Positions 54,328-63,203 are shown, counted from the stretch's first letter. The stretch: DNA of 64,000 nt from Achromobacter sp. RTa (GCF_000757485.1 NZ_JPYO01000001.1:54127-118126); one strand, 5' to 3'. Translations and numbers: made by a program. Notes: generated from the letters alone by a model not told the origin.

Positions 54328-54425
54328 CCGCCCCATCGGGGCCGCGTGGATCCGGCTCCGCCGGTCCACTGCGGCGCCCCCTTGAGGGGGAGGCGCCACA
54401 GGCGCCTCGGGGGTGGGTCTACCTA
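54328..54425 (-). repeat. 3'-end repeat, copy 4 (minus orientation)
   Basis: On the minus strand, after the TAXI gene stop (AAGTAG), GTAGACCCACCC, GAGGCGCC...GGCGCCTC, CCCCTCAAGGGG and the extended dyad GTGGACCGGCGGAGCCGGATCC. The GAGGCGCC/GGCGCCTC stem replaces the GCGCTGCGCGC form of the other copies, a compensated change. Confidence 0.7.
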
Positions 54426-55385
54426 CTTCAGCAGCCCGATTTCCTTGTAGAACTTCTCGGCGCCCGGGTGGAACGGAATGCCGGCGCCCTTGATCGCGTT
54501 GTCGCGGGTGATGAGCTTGCCCTTGGCGTGGCCGTTGTCCAGCGTCTTGCGCGTGGCGTCGCTGTACAGGGCCTTGGTGACGTCGTACACGACCTGTTCC
54601 GGCAGCTTGGCCGAGGTGACCATCTGGGCGTTGACCGAAATCGTCTTCACCTCGCCCACGTTCTGGTAGGTGTTGGCGGCGATGGTGTCGGGCGTGAAGA
54701 ACTCCTGCTTGGCGCGCAGCGCGTCGATTTCGGGACCGACCAGCGGCACGATCTCGATGCCGGCGCCGCTGGACGCCAGTTCCGCGATGGCGCCGGCGGG
54801 GGCGCCGCCCACGAAGAAGAACGCGTCCAGCCCTCCGTCCTTGAGCTTGTCGCCGGCCTGGTTGGGCTTGAGGTATTCAGCCTTGATGTCCTTGTCGGTC
54901 ATGCCGTAGGCGCCCAGGATCAGGCGCACGTCGACCAGCGTGCCGGAGCCCGGCTCGTCCATCGAAACGCGCTTGCCCTTCAGGTCGGCCACGCTCTTGA
55001 TGCCGGAGCCCTTGCGCGCCACCAGGTGGATGCTTTCCGGGTACAGCGTCGAGATCAGGCGCAGGTCCTGCGCCTTGGGCTTGCCTTCGAAGGTGCCGGT
55101 GCCGCTGTAGGCCCAGTAGGCCACGTCGGATTGCGTGAAGCCCGCTTCGAACGAACCGCCCAGGATGCCGTTGATGTTGGCCACCGACCCGTTGGAGGCG
55201 ACCGCCGTGGCGACCAGCTTGCCCGGTTGGGACACCGCGTTGGCGATGATGCCGCCGATGGGATAGTAGGTACCGGCGGTGCCGCCCGTTCCGATGCGGA
55301 AGAATTGCTGCGCCTGCGCGGTGCCGGCGGCGCCGACCGCGGCGACGGCCAGGGTCAGGGTGGTGATCCAGTGCTTCAGTTTCAT
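54423..55385 (-). CDS. TAXI-family TRAP transporter solute-binding protein
   Basis: A 320-residue periplasmic protein: signal peptide ending near residue 25 (GAAGTAQAQ), then FFRIGTGGTAGTYYPIGGII, the TAXI signature. The ligand class (acidic amino acids or organic acids) is not readable from sequence. It precedes the fused permease by 225 bases on the same strand and is divergent from a D-threonine-aldolase-like gene, hinting at uptake of a related hydroxy amino acid. Confidence 0.92.
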   Translation of the reverse strand: MKLKHWITTLTLAVAAVGAAGTAQAQQFFRIGTGGTAGTYYPIGGIIANAVSQPGKLVATAVASNGSVANINGILGGSFEAGFTQSDVAYWAYSGTGTFEGKPKAQDLRLISTLYPESIHLVARKGSGIKSVADLKGKRVSMDEPGSGTLVDVRLILGAYGMTDKDIKAEYLKPNQAGDKLKDGGLDAFFFVGGAPAGAIAELASSGAGIEIVPLVGPEIDALRAKQEFFTPDTIAANTYQNVGEVKTISVNAQMVTSAKLPEQVVYDVTKALYSDATRKTLDNGHAKGKLITRDNAIKGAGIPFHPGAEKFYKEIGLLK

Positions 55386-55425
55386 GCGGGCTTCTCCGTG
55401 ATTTTGCTGACGGTTGAATATTGTT

Positions 55426-55465
55426 CGTTTTCGCCGCCGGGTCTTGCGCCCGGCGGCAAAAAACG
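55426..55465. promoter_or_regulatory. Long dyad in a divergent promoter region
   Basis: CGTTTTCGCCGCCGGG pairs with CCCGGCGGCAAAAAACG across a seven-base loop, one mismatch. The stem is GC-rich inside and A/T at its base. It lies 41 bases from the TAXI gene start and 174 before the DSD1-like gene. It could be an operator or leader structure; it is not in a gene-end position. Confidence 0.4.
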
Positions 55466-55638
55466 TGCCTCCCCTTGGGGGCTTTCTTTATGATGAAATT
55501 CTGTCATGCCGACTTCCTGTAGCCAATGCTTACCGGGCTATCGTTTACCAGGGGGTCGCATGCCATTTAGGTTATGACCTGCCCATGTTTGGTTATGGCG
55601 CGGTTACATCCACGCGTGCAAATAACGGAGCATTCCCG

Positions 55639-56778
55639 ATGTCCCAGGAAGTCATACGCGGCATAGCGCTGCCCCCGGCGGCCCAGCCGGGCGATCCCTT
55701 GGCCCGAGTCGACACGCCCAGCCTGGCGCTGGACCTGACGGCCTTCGAGGCGAACCTGCGCGCGATGCAGGCCTGGGCCGATCGGCACGACGTGGCCTTG
55801 CGGCCCCACGCCAAGGCGCACAAATGCCCCCAGATCGCCCTGCGCCAGCTGGCCCTGGGCGCGCGCGGCATCTGCTGCCAGAAGGTCAGCGAGGCGCTGC
55901 CCTTCGTGGCCGCCGGCATCCGCGACATCCACATCAGCAACGAGGTCGTCGGCCCGGCCAAGCTGGCGCTGCTGGGCCAACTGGCGCGCGCCGCCAAGAT
56001 GAGCGTCTGCGTGGACAACGCGGAAAACCTGGCGCAGCTGTCCGCCGCCATGGTCCAGGCCGGCGCCGAGATCGACGTGCTGGTGGAAGTGGACGTGGGC
56101 CAGGGCCGCTGCGGCGTGTCGGACGACGCCACGGTGCTGGCGCTGGCGCAGCAGGCCCGCGCATTGCCGGGCGTGAATTTCGCCGGGCTGCAGGCCTACC
56201 ACGGCTCGGTGCAGCACTTTCGCACGCGCGAGGAGCGCGCCAGCGTCTGCCGCCAGGCCGCGCGCATCGCCGCTTCCTATGCGCAGCTGCTGCGTGAAAG
56301 CGGCATCGCCTGCGACACCATCACCGGCGGCGGCACGGGCAGCGCGGAATTCGACGCGGCCAGCGGCGTCTACACCGAATTGCAGGCCGGCTCCTACGCC
56401 TTCATGGACGGCGACTACGGCGCCAATGAATGGAACGGCCCGCTGGCCTTCCAGAACAGCCTGTTCCTGCTGTCCACCGTGATGAGCGCGCCCGCGCCGG
56501 GCCGCGTGGTGCTGGACGCCGGCCTGAAATCGGCCTCCGCCGAATGCGGCCCGCCTGCCGTCCATGGCGAATCCGGCCTGACCTGCACCGCCATCAACGA
56601 CGAACACAGCGTGGTCCGCGTGGAACCCGGCGCCACGCCGCCCGCGCTGGGCAGCGTGCTGCGCCTGGTGCCCGCGCACGTGGACCCCACCTTCAACCTG
56701 CACGACGGCCTGGTGGTGTTCAAGGACGGCGTGGTGCAGGACATCTGGGAGATTTCCGCGCGCGGCTTTTCCCGCTGA
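55639..56778 (+). CDS. DSD1-family PLP enzyme (D-threonine aldolase / D-serine dehydratase-like)
   Basis: A 379-residue fold-type III PLP enzyme. ALRPHAKAHKCPQIALRQL contains the PLP lysine (RPHAKAHK), TGGGTGSAEFDAASGVYTEL the phosphate-binding glycines, and the C-terminal HVDPTFNLHDGLVVFKDG holds His/Asp metal ligands typical of the family. It would cleave D-threonine-like amino acids or dehydrate D-serine. GGAG lies eight bases before ATG 55639. Divergent from the TAXI-TRAP genes, which may import its substrate. Confidence 0.88.
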   Translation: MSQEVIRGIALPPAAQPGDPLARVDTPSLALDLTAFEANLRAMQAWADRHDVALRPHAKAHKCPQIALRQLALGARGICCQKVSEALPFVAAGIRDIHISNEVVGPAKLALLGQLARAAKMSVCVDNAENLAQLSAAMVQAGAEIDVLVEVDVGQGRCGVSDDATVLALAQQARALPGVNFAGLQAYHGSVQHFRTREERASVCRQAARIAASYAQLLRESGIACDTITGGGTGSAEFDAASGVYTELQAGSYAFMDGDYGANEWNGPLAFQNSLFLLSTVMSAPAPGRVVLDAGLKSASAECGPPAVHGESGLTCTAINDEHSVVRVEPGATPPALGSVLRLVPAHVDPTFNLHDGLVVFKDGVVQDIWEISARGFSR

Positions 56779-56784
56779 GCCGTG

Positions 56785-58164
56785 ATGCAGCAGCCCGTAT
56801 CCTTCGATTGGAAGATTCTCCTGCCCGACGTGCTGGACACGCTCAGGCAAATCTATTCGACCCGCCACCCGGCGCTTGCGTCCGCGCGCCTGGACCTGCT
56901 TCGGTCCGTCATGAGCGACGACCGCGCCGAGGACTTCCTGCCCGCGCTGGGCCAGGAACTGGAGGCGTTGGGGCTGGCGCTCATCGAGCAGCGCGAAGAG
57001 GACGACGCGATTCGTCTGCTGATCGTGTCGCAGGCCCAGGCGGAAAGCCTCAAGACGCAAATACAGACGCAGGGCTGGGAAGCCGTCGCGCATCGCCAGG
57101 ATGGCGCCGCGGCTGGCGCGCAGGCAGCCCTGCCCAAGCCGGCCTCGGGTCCGCTGTGCGGCCCCGAGGACTATCTGGACATCCCCTACGCGGTAGCGGT
57201 GGCTCCGGGATGGGCCTGCGCCGTCATGGCGGACTGGGATGCTCCGGCGCTCACCGATCTGCGCGCATGGCCGGCATTGCGCGCGATAGCCGGCAAGTTT
57301 CCGGCGCGGCGTGGGCTGCTCGCCTCCTGCGTAAACCCCAATGGTGTACATGCCTGGATCGAGCAGGGCCCGGACGGACTGTCCAGCACCCCTTATGCGC
57401 GGCTGCTGCATTCCAGCCAGGTCGAACTGCCCCCTTCAAACCGGCCCGGCATGCCCCTGCCGCCGCGCGCCGCGCAAGTGCAACGCCGGACGCCGGAATT
57501 CAGCCTGGGGTTCGCGGGCGACGATCTGCTGCTGGTGGACCGTGGCATGGTCTTTCTTTATCCGGGCTACGCGAGGCAGGCGGAAGACGCCGCGGCGGAG
57601 CCCACGCTGCTGTACACGGCGCCCCCGCAACGCCGTCCCGTCAGTGACAGGTCCGCCGTCATTCCTACGCCGGACGGCCGTACCTGCGTGCTGTGCCGCG
57701 GCCAACTGCTGGAGTTTCGCGAAGGGCGGCTGCATCCCTTGCCGCTGTCTTATGCCGCGCCCACGTCGGGCGACATCTCGCACCCCGTCGCCTTGGGCGA
57801 CAGTGCCATCGCGTGGCTGGAGGACGGCATGCTTTGCCAGGCAGGCCTGGATGTCGGCGCCGTTCATCAACACGAAGTGGGGCATCTGCCTTCCGGCGGC
57901 ATGACGCTGCAAGCGCTGCCGGGCGGCTGGCTGTTGCTGGGCCACTGGCATGCGCCGCATCGCAGCATGGATCTGGGCCAGCTCTGGCATCCGGCGTCGG
58001 GCCAGGTGCTTCGAATCCGCCACGGCGCGCTCGATCTGGATAGCGGGATACAACGGTGGATCGATCTGCCAGGCGGCGAGGTCGTGGCGGGCGGCCAGAC
58101 GCGGTACGCGCGGCTGGGCCGTTTCGATGCCCTGCTGGGCCGCCTGGACGCAAAAACGCAATAG
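56785..58164 (+). CDS. Hypothetical protein, unrecognised
   Basis: A 459-residue cytoplasmic-looking protein starting six bases after the DSD1-like gene (ATG 56785; GTG 56782 is also in frame). No signal peptide or membrane segment. Residues 1-95 are helical and acidic (LPALGQELEALGLALIEQRE); the rest is strand-rich with repeated Gly/Trp blades (AWLEDGMLC, PGGWLLLGHW, PGGEVVAGG), suggesting a beta-propeller. I do not recognise a family. Spacing implies coexpression with the PLP enzyme, though a functional link is unproven. Confidence 0.65.
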   Translation: MQQPVSFDWKILLPDVLDTLRQIYSTRHPALASARLDLLRSVMSDDRAEDFLPALGQELEALGLALIEQREEDDAIRLLIVSQAQAESLKTQIQTQGWEAVAHRQDGAAAGAQAALPKPASGPLCGPEDYLDIPYAVAVAPGWACAVMADWDAPALTDLRAWPALRAIAGKFPARRGLLASCVNPNGVHAWIEQGPDGLSSTPYARLLHSSQVELPPSNRPGMPLPPRAAQVQRRTPEFSLGFAGDDLLLVDRGMVFLYPGYARQAEDAAAEPTLLYTAPPQRRPVSDRSAVIPTPDGRTCVLCRGQLLEFREGRLHPLPLSYAAPTSGDISHPVALGDSAIAWLEDGMLCQAGLDVGAVHQHEVGHLPSGGMTLQALPGGWLLLGHWHAPHRSMDLGQLWHPASGQVLRIRHGALDLDSGIQRWIDLPGGEVVAGGQTRYARLGRFDALLGRLDAKTQ

Positions 58165-58185
58165 GACGCAACGCGCAATCAGCGC

Positions 58186-58217
58186 AAAAAGGCCGGCGCG
58201 CCGTCAGCGCGCCAGCC
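58186..58217 (-). terminator. Intrinsic terminator of the entericidin gene
   Basis: On the minus strand GGCTGGCGCGC, loop TGACG, GCGCGCCGGCC then TTTTT, with one mismatch in the stem. It lies 27 bases after the entericidin stop and close to the end of the convergent hypothetical gene. Confidence 0.8.
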
Positions 58218-58243
58218 ATTCAAGCAGGCTGCCGATGCAGGAC

Positions 58244-58372
58244 CTACTGGGCTTTCTGCTGGATCTTCTCTCCGCCGCGTTCAATGTCCTTGCCGGCGCC
58301 TTCCATCGTGTTGCAGCCGGCCGAGATGGCGGTTATTGCCAGCATCAGCGCAAGCCAGAGTCGATGAATCAT
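58244..58372 (-). CDS. Entericidin-family small lipoprotein
   Basis: A 42-residue lipoprotein: hydrophobic leader RLWLALMLAITAI, lipobox SAGC with Cys-20, then NTMEGAGKDIERGGEKIQQK, the signature of entericidin A/B. AAAGGAG lies seven bases before ATG 58372 and a T-tailed hairpin follows the stop. Entericidins are stress-induced envelope lipoproteins in E. coli, linked to an antidote/toxin pair; only one is present here. It sits beside CsbD and a PAS-LuxR regulator, fitting a stress cluster. Confidence 0.9.
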   Translation of the reverse strand: MIHRLWLALMLAITAISAGCNTMEGAGKDIERGGEKIQQKAQ

Positions 58373-58427
58373 TTTTTTCTCCTTTCGGCGTTCATGGGCT
58401 AGCGGGCCATGCCGATGGGCAGCCGCG

Positions 58428-58613
58428 CTATTTCTTGTTCAGCAAGTCGCGTGCCTGATCCTTGGCCTCGCCCACGTTGCGCTGCACCTTGCCCACGGTT
58501 TTCTCGGCCTTGCCCTCGGCTTCCGTCTGGCGGTTGCCGGTCAGCTTGCCGGCCGTTTCCTTGACCGTGCCTTTGACTTCCTTCGCAGCGCCCTTGATGC
58601 GGTCGTTATCCAT
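58428..58613 (-). CDS. CsbD-family stress protein
   Basis: A 61-residue hydrophilic, Lys/Glu-rich protein of the CsbD family: DNDRIKGAAKEVKGTVKETA, then a second helical half KAEKTVGKVQRNVGEAKDQA. CsbD proteins are general-stress-induced with unknown biochemistry. ATG 58613 has GAGGAG upstream. It is 55 bases upstream of the entericidin gene on the same strand and may share its transcript. Confidence 0.92.
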   Translation of the reverse strand: MDNDRIKGAAKEVKGTVKETAGKLTGNRQTEAEGKAEKTVGKVQRNVGEAKDQARDLLNKK

Positions 58614-58735
58614 GTTTCGCTCCTCGTTGCAGGTTGCGTGAAACCGCGCCGGAGCTCCGGCGGCGGACGAAACCACTATAGAAAGCGCATGGCGCGCGCG
58701 TAAGAAGCGCGCACATCAGGCCGGCTGGTACTTTT

Positions 58736-60277
58736 CTACCGATTCCTGCGGGTGGACGTTTGCGTGCTCGGCTTCGCCTGCTTCTGCGCCCGCTTGCGCG
58801 CCGGCTTCTCATAGCCCACGATGCCGCGCTGCCGCGCCCAGATGATGGCGGCGCTGCGCCGGTGCACATCGAGCTTGCTGTACAGCGCGGCCACGTGATT
58901 GCGCACGGTGTTGCGCGACAGGTGCAGGCTGGACGCGATCTCGGTGTCAGTATGGCCTTGGCACATCAGGCCCAGGATCTCGCGTTCGCGCGGCGTCAGG
59001 TCGGCGAGTTCGGCCTGCCCTTGCGGCGTGCCCTGAGGCGCGCGGATCTGCGCCAGTTTTTCAATGACGGTGCGGCTGAACCACGAGGTGTCCTGCATGA
59101 CCGTCTCGATCGCCTCCATCAGCTCGACCTCGCTGCGCTTGCGCTCGGTGATGTCCTGGATCGCCGCCAGCACGCAAGGCTGGTCCTGGATGGACACCGG
59201 CGCGGCCGACACCAGGCAGTCCAGAAGCGCGCCGTCGCGCGTGCGCAGCGCCATTTCCTGGCCGTGCACGCCGGCGCCCTGCTCCAGCGATGCCATGGCG
59301 CGGTCATAGGCTTGGGGGTCTGTCCACAGCAGCGCCAGCGCGTCTTCGTCGCGGGCCAGCGTCTTGGCGTCATAGCCCGTCGTGGCGACGAAGGCATCGT
59401 TGACCTCAAGCAGCCGGCCTTCCGTGGTGCTGAGCGTCATGGGCACGGGCGCCAGCCGGAACGCCGTGGCGAAGCGCTGCTCGCTATCGCGCAGCGCCGT
59501 CTCGGCCTTGCGCCGCGGCTCCAGGTCGTTGAAGGTGAACAGCATGCAGGGCTGGTCCGCCACTTCGATGGGCTGGCCGGCCACCACCACCAGCTTGGCG
59601 CCGCCGTCCTGCACCGAAATAATGGTTTCCATCTGCGGAATCGTCGCCCCTTCCGCCAGCCGGTGCAGCGCGTCCTCGCGTTGCGGCGTGTCGCCCAGAA
59701 CGTCCAGCTGGCGCAGCGTCTTGCCCAGCACCTGCTCGCGCGCGTAGCCGGTCATGGCCAGAAAGCCGTCATTGACCTTGATGTGGCGCAGGTCCGCCAG
59801 CGAGCAGATCACGGCCGGCGCGGGATTCGCGCTGAAGGTGCGCTCGAAGCGTTCTTCCGCGCTGTACTGCTCGGTCACGTCCAGCAGCACCAGCACCATG
59901 CCTTCAACCGCGCCCTGCGCATCGCGCAGCACCAGGTTGCGCACCTGCAGCATGCGGCTGAATTCCGGATCGCGCCGGCTGTTCACTTCCACCACCACAT
60001 CCTTGTAGGCCTCGCCCGCCAGGGCCCGGTCCAGCGGATACTGCGCTGCGCGCAATGCGCGGCGGTTGCGGTAGCGCAGCGAGAATGCCTTGCGGTAGCC
60101 GGCGGCCGTGCCGCCCAATGCGGGCAGCTCCGTCACGCCATGCATGGCCAGCGCGGTGTCATTGGCCCAGACGATGCTGCGGTCCTGGTCCAGCAGGATG
60201 ATGCCCTCGATCAGGCCGTCGATGATTTCCAGCAGATGGCGGCGTTCCGTCGTGAACGCCGTGGCGGTCTTCTTCAT
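58736..60277 (-). CDS. Multi-PAS LuxR-type transcriptional regulator
   Basis: A 513-residue regulator with three PAS domains (about 10-135, 147-260, 268-395; GLIEGIILLDQDRSIVWAND opens the first) and a C-terminal LuxR HTH (LTPREREILGLMCQGHTDTE, then LSRNTVRNHVAALYSKLDVH, about 430-490), ending in an Arg/Lys-rich tail. No membrane segment or kinase domain, so it probably senses a cytoplasmic signal through PAS ligands and acts directly on promoters. It lies upstream of csbD/entericidin on the same strand, and divergent from the Pro/Gly-rich gene. Confidence 0.87.
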   Translation of the reverse strand: MKKTATAFTTERRHLLEIIDGLIEGIILLDQDRSIVWANDTALAMHGVTELPALGGTAAGYRKAFSLRYRNRRALRAAQYPLDRALAGEAYKDVVVEVNSRRDPEFSRMLQVRNLVLRDAQGAVEGMVLVLLDVTEQYSAEERFERTFSANPAPAVICSLADLRHIKVNDGFLAMTGYAREQVLGKTLRQLDVLGDTPQREDALHRLAEGATIPQMETIISVQDGGAKLVVVAGQPIEVADQPCMLFTFNDLEPRRKAETALRDSEQRFATAFRLAPVPMTLSTTEGRLLEVNDAFVATTGYDAKTLARDEDALALLWTDPQAYDRAMASLEQGAGVHGQEMALRTRDGALLDCLVSAAPVSIQDQPCVLAAIQDITERKRSEVELMEAIETVMQDTSWFSRTVIEKLAQIRAPQGTPQGQAELADLTPREREILGLMCQGHTDTEIASSLHLSRNTVRNHVAALYSKLDVHRRSAAIIWARQRGIVGYEKPARKRAQKQAKPSTQTSTRRNR

Positions 60278-60432
60278 TCCCGCTCCCGGTTGGGCAAGAG
60301 ATAAGAAGAAAGTACTAGATAAAGTCGTGCCGCGTGATCTGGGCGCGCGCGCGCATGGCCTCTATCGTGGACTTGCACGATACGCGTGCCGGTGCGCGTG
60401 TAGCGGCTGCATGAATCTTTCAGGAGACATCC

Positions 60433-60684
60433 ATGAACACGAATCAAAAGCCTGGCGATCCCGCCACCCAGCCGGGTATCGACCCGTCGCCGCGTCCCGG
60501 ACAGGAGCCGGGGGACGCGCCCGAAAAGCAGGCCCCCGGCCAGGTGCCGGGCAAGCCCGGGCCGGACGACACCGGGTCCGGACGCACACCGCCGGAAGTG
60601 CCCGGCAACCCGGGCCAGCCTGGAGAGAAGCCCAGGCAACCCGGCGAACCCGGACGCCCGGACCAGCCGGGCGGTCCCGCCTGA
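60433..60684 (+). CDS. Pro/Gly-rich low-complexity small protein
   Basis: An 83-residue hydrophilic protein built from Pro, Gly, Asp, Glu, Lys and Gln with short PGxPG/QPGEPGRP repeats. AGGAG precedes ATG 60433. The periodic Gly-Pro pattern is collagen-like but irregular, so a triple helix is uncertain. No signal peptide. The antisense frame is also open, a result of the low complexity; the ribosome site supports the plus strand. Its place beside csbD and entericidin suggests a stress-related disordered protein (inference). Confidence 0.6.
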   Translation: MNTNQKPGDPATQPGIDPSPRPGQEPGDAPEKQAPGQVPGKPGPDDTGSGRTPPEVPGNPGQPGEKPRQPGEPGRPDQPGGPA

Positions 60685-60776
60685 AGCGCGCGCCGGCCGC
60701 GCTGCATCGAGCGCGGCCAGCGCAGCTTCGCTTACGTCAAACCGTCCCTGCGCCTGCGGGGGCGGTTTCAGGCAAA

Positions 60777-61742
60777 TCAGTCGACCTGGGCGCCCGACTG
60801 CTTCACCGCCTTGCCCCACTTTTCGACTTCGCCGGCGATGAACGTGCCGGTGGCCTGCGGCGTCAGCGGCATGGGTTCCGCGCCGCGGTCGCGGAAGAAC
60901 TTCTGCATTTCCGGGGCGTTCAGCACCTGGCCGATCTGCTGGCTCAGGTAGTTCGTCACCTCGGGCGGCGTGCCCGCTGGCGCCAGCACCGAAGCCCAGC
61001 CGATCGCCTCGAAACCCGGATAACCCGATTCCGCCACGGTCGGCACGTCCGGCAGCTGCGGCAGGCGCTTGGCCGTGGTTACCGCCAGCGCCACCGCCTT
61101 CTTGCTCTGCACGTGCGGCAGCCCCGCCGTCACCGAATCCACCATCAGCGGAACCTGGTGCCCCAGGAAATCCGCCTGCGCGGGGCCGCTGCCCTTATAG
61201 GGAATGTGGCGGATATCGATATTGGCGGCCGCCTTGAACATCTCGGCCGACAGATGCTGCGTGCCGCCGATCCCGGCGCTGGCGTAGGCCAGCTCGCCCG
61301 GATTGGCGCGGGCCTGGTCCACCAGCTGCTTCAGCGAGGTAATGCCCGAGGCCGGCGTCGCCAGGAACATCAGCGGCACCGAAAACACCCCCGACACCGG
61401 CGCGAAATCCTTGGTCAGGCTGTAGTTGATGGTCTTGTACAGCGTCTGGTTCACCGCGGCGGCAGAGCCCGCGATCACCAGCGTGTAGCCGTCCGGCGTC
61501 GCGCGCGCCGCCTGCTCCATGCCGATATTGCTGCCGGCGCCGGCGCGGTTCTCCACCACGATCGGCTGCTTGACCGCCGCGCCCAGCTTTTCGGCCAGGG
61601 CGCGCGCGAAGATGTCGGTGGCCTGGCCGGGCGGGAACGGCACGATCAGGCGGATGGGGCGCTCGGGGTAGGCGGCCTGGGCGGTCGCGGCGGCCGCCGT
61701 CAGGGCCAGGCCGGCGGCCAGACTGGAAAGAATACGTTTCAT
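60777..61742 (-). CDS. Bug-family (tripartite tricarboxylate transporter) binding protein
   Basis: A 321-residue periplasmic receptor with a signal peptide to about residue 23 ([14 protein letters not shown]) and the Bug signatures [20 protein letters not shown] and [17 protein letters not shown]. Bug proteins are hugely expanded in Bordetella and relatives, binding carboxylates, amino acids or amides. It is an orphan receptor, without tctA/tctB permease genes here. Divergent from the aminotransferase gene. Confidence 0.93.
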   Translation of the reverse strand: MKRILSSLAAGLALTAAAATAQAAYPERPIRLIVPFPPGQATDIFARALAEKLGAAVKQPIVVENRAGAGSNIGMEQAARATPDGYTLVIAGSAAAVNQTLYKTINYSLTKDFAPVSGVFSVPLMFLATPASGITSLKQLVDQARANPGELAYASAGIGGTQHLSAEMFKAAANIDIRHIPYKGSGPAQADFLGHQVPLMVDSVTAGLPHVQSKKAVALAVTTAKRLPQLPDVPTVAESGYPGFEAIGWASVLAPAGTPPEVTNYLSQQIGQVLNAPEMQKFFRDRGAEPMPLTPQATGTFIAGEVEKWGKAVKQSGAQVD

Positions 61743-61763
61743 GATTGGTCAGTAAAAAGCGAC

Positions 61764-61828
61764 AAAGGGCTGCGCGCGGGGTTGCGCCTGTTGCATAAAA
61801 TAGAACGCCCCGCGCTGGCAGCCCTTTT
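61764..61828. repeat. Long interrupted inverted repeat in a divergent promoter region
   Basis: AAAGGGCTGCGCGCGGGG at 61764-61781 is matched by CCCCGCGCTGGCAGCCCTTT at 61808-61827, with one two-base bulge and a loop of 26 bases that contains ATAAAATAG. Both ends have A/T tails, so a folded transcript on either strand would look terminator-like. Upstream of the Bug gene start and 125 bases before the aminotransferase start. Confidence 0.55.
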
Positions 61829-61953
61829 GAGGCGGCCGTGGGGCGGATCGGCAGGGGTTCGTCACGATAGCATTCCCCCGCCGGTGCTAAATTCGCGTTT
61901 TAGCGTTTCCCACCCTTTTTCAACCCCTGTTCTCTCATTCAGCAGGAACCGCC

Positions 61954-63147
61954 ATGGAATTCAGCCAGTTCAACGTCAACACCCTCATGGAGATCACCTC
62001 CCGCCCGGACCTCGTGTTCGTGCGAGGCCAGGGATCCTGGCTGGAGGATCACGCGGGCAAGCGATACCTGGACTTCGTCCAGGGCTGGGCCGTCAACACC
62101 CTGGGACACAGCGCCCCGGAAATGCAGAAGGCCCTGCTGGACCAGTCCAAGCTGCTGATGAACCCCTCGCCGGCCTTCTACAACGTGCCGTCCATCGAAC
62201 TGGCCCAGCGCCTGACCGGCGCCTCCGACTTCGACCGCGTCTTCTTCGCCAACAGCGGCGGCGAAGCCAACGAAGGCGCCATCAAGCTGGCGCGCAAATG
62301 GGGCCAGGTGCACAAGAAGGGGGCCTACAAGATCATCACCATGAACCACGGCTTCCACGGCCGCACCCTGGCGACCATGTCCGCCTCCGGCAAGCCGGGC
62401 TGGGACAAGATGTTCGCCCCGCAGGTCGAAGGCTTCCCCAAGGCCGAACTGAACGACCTGGAATCCGTGCGCAAGCTGATCGACGACCAGACCGTCGCCA
62501 TCATGCTGGAACCCGTGCAAGGCGAAGGCGGCGTGCTGCCCGCCACCAAGGAGTTCATGCAAGGCCTGCGCAAGCTGGCCGATGAGCACAAGCTGCTCTT
62601 CATCGTCGACGAAGTGCAGACGGGCATGGGCCGCACCGGCAAGATGTTCGCCTACCAGCACTCCGACGTGGTGCCGGACATCATGACCCTGGCCAAAGGC
62701 ATCGGCGGCGGCGTGCCGCTGGCTGCGCTGCTGGCCCGCCAGGAAGTCTGCGTCTTCGCGCATGGCGACCAAGGCGGCACGTATAACGGCAATCCGCTCA
62801 CCACCGCAGTCGGCGTCGCCGTCTTCGACGCGCTGGTCGCGCCGGGCTTCATGGAGTCGGTGAACGCGCGCTCCAAGCAGCTGTCGGAAGGCCTGCTGGC
62901 GCTGTCGGCCAAGTACGGCATGAAGGGCGAGCGTGGGGTTGGCCTGCTGCGCGCCTTGATCATGGATCGGGATGACGGTCCGGCCATTGTCGACGCTGCG
63001 CGGAATCTGACGCCGAATGGGTTGCTGCTGAATGCGCCGCGTCCGAACCTGCTGCGTTTCATGCCGGCATTGAATGTGACGGCTGAGGAAGTGGATACGA
63101 TGCTGGCGCAGTTGGATGGGTTGATTGCGCAGGTGCGCAAGGCGTAA
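61954..63147 (+). CDS. argD: Acetylornithine aminotransferase-type class III aminotransferase
   Basis: A 397-residue class III PLP aminotransferase. FANSGGEANEGAIKLARKWG binds PLP phosphate, IVDEVQTGMGRTG contains the PLP aspartate, and K248 in LAKGIGGGVPLAALL is the Schiff-base lysine. Length and motifs fit ArgD (N-acetylornithine/2-oxoglutarate transfer), though succinylornithine or other omega-amine transferase activity is possible. Followed by a clear terminator, so monocistronic. Confidence 0.88.
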   Translation: MEFSQFNVNTLMEITSRPDLVFVRGQGSWLEDHAGKRYLDFVQGWAVNTLGHSAPEMQKALLDQSKLLMNPSPAFYNVPSIELAQRLTGASDFDRVFFANSGGEANEGAIKLARKWGQVHKKGAYKIITMNHGFHGRTLATMSASGKPGWDKMFAPQVEGFPKAELNDLESVRKLIDDQTVAIMLEPVQGEGGVLPATKEFMQGLRKLADEHKLLFIVDEVQTGMGRTGKMFAYQHSDVVPDIMTLAKGIGGGVPLAALLARQEVCVFAHGDQGGTYNGNPLTTAVGVAVFDALVAPGFMESVNARSKQLSEGLLALSAKYGMKGERGVGLLRALIMDRDDGPAIVDAARNLTPNGLLLNAPRPNLLRFMPALNVTAEEVDTMLAQLDGLIAQVRKA

Positions 63148-63177
63148 TCGAAGCGAGACGTTAAGCAGTGACGACAA

Positions 63178-63203
63178 GGGCCGCGATTAGCGGCCCTTTT
63201 CTT
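63178..63203 (+). terminator. Intrinsic terminator
   Basis: GGGCCGC, loop GATTA, GCGGCCC, then TTTTCTTT; 30 bases after the aminotransferase stop. Confidence 0.9.

Noticed and set aside
51477-55493. A 1338-codon open frame on the plus strand antisense to smg and the TRAP genes
   Set aside because: Highly charged His/Arg/Gln-rich low-complexity translation, no family signature, and exactly antisense to well-supported genes; a product of high-GC codon bias.
60444-60707. Antisense open frame to the Pro/Gly-rich gene
   Set aside because: Also low complexity but lacks a ribosome site; AGGAG and ATG on the plus strand are better placed.
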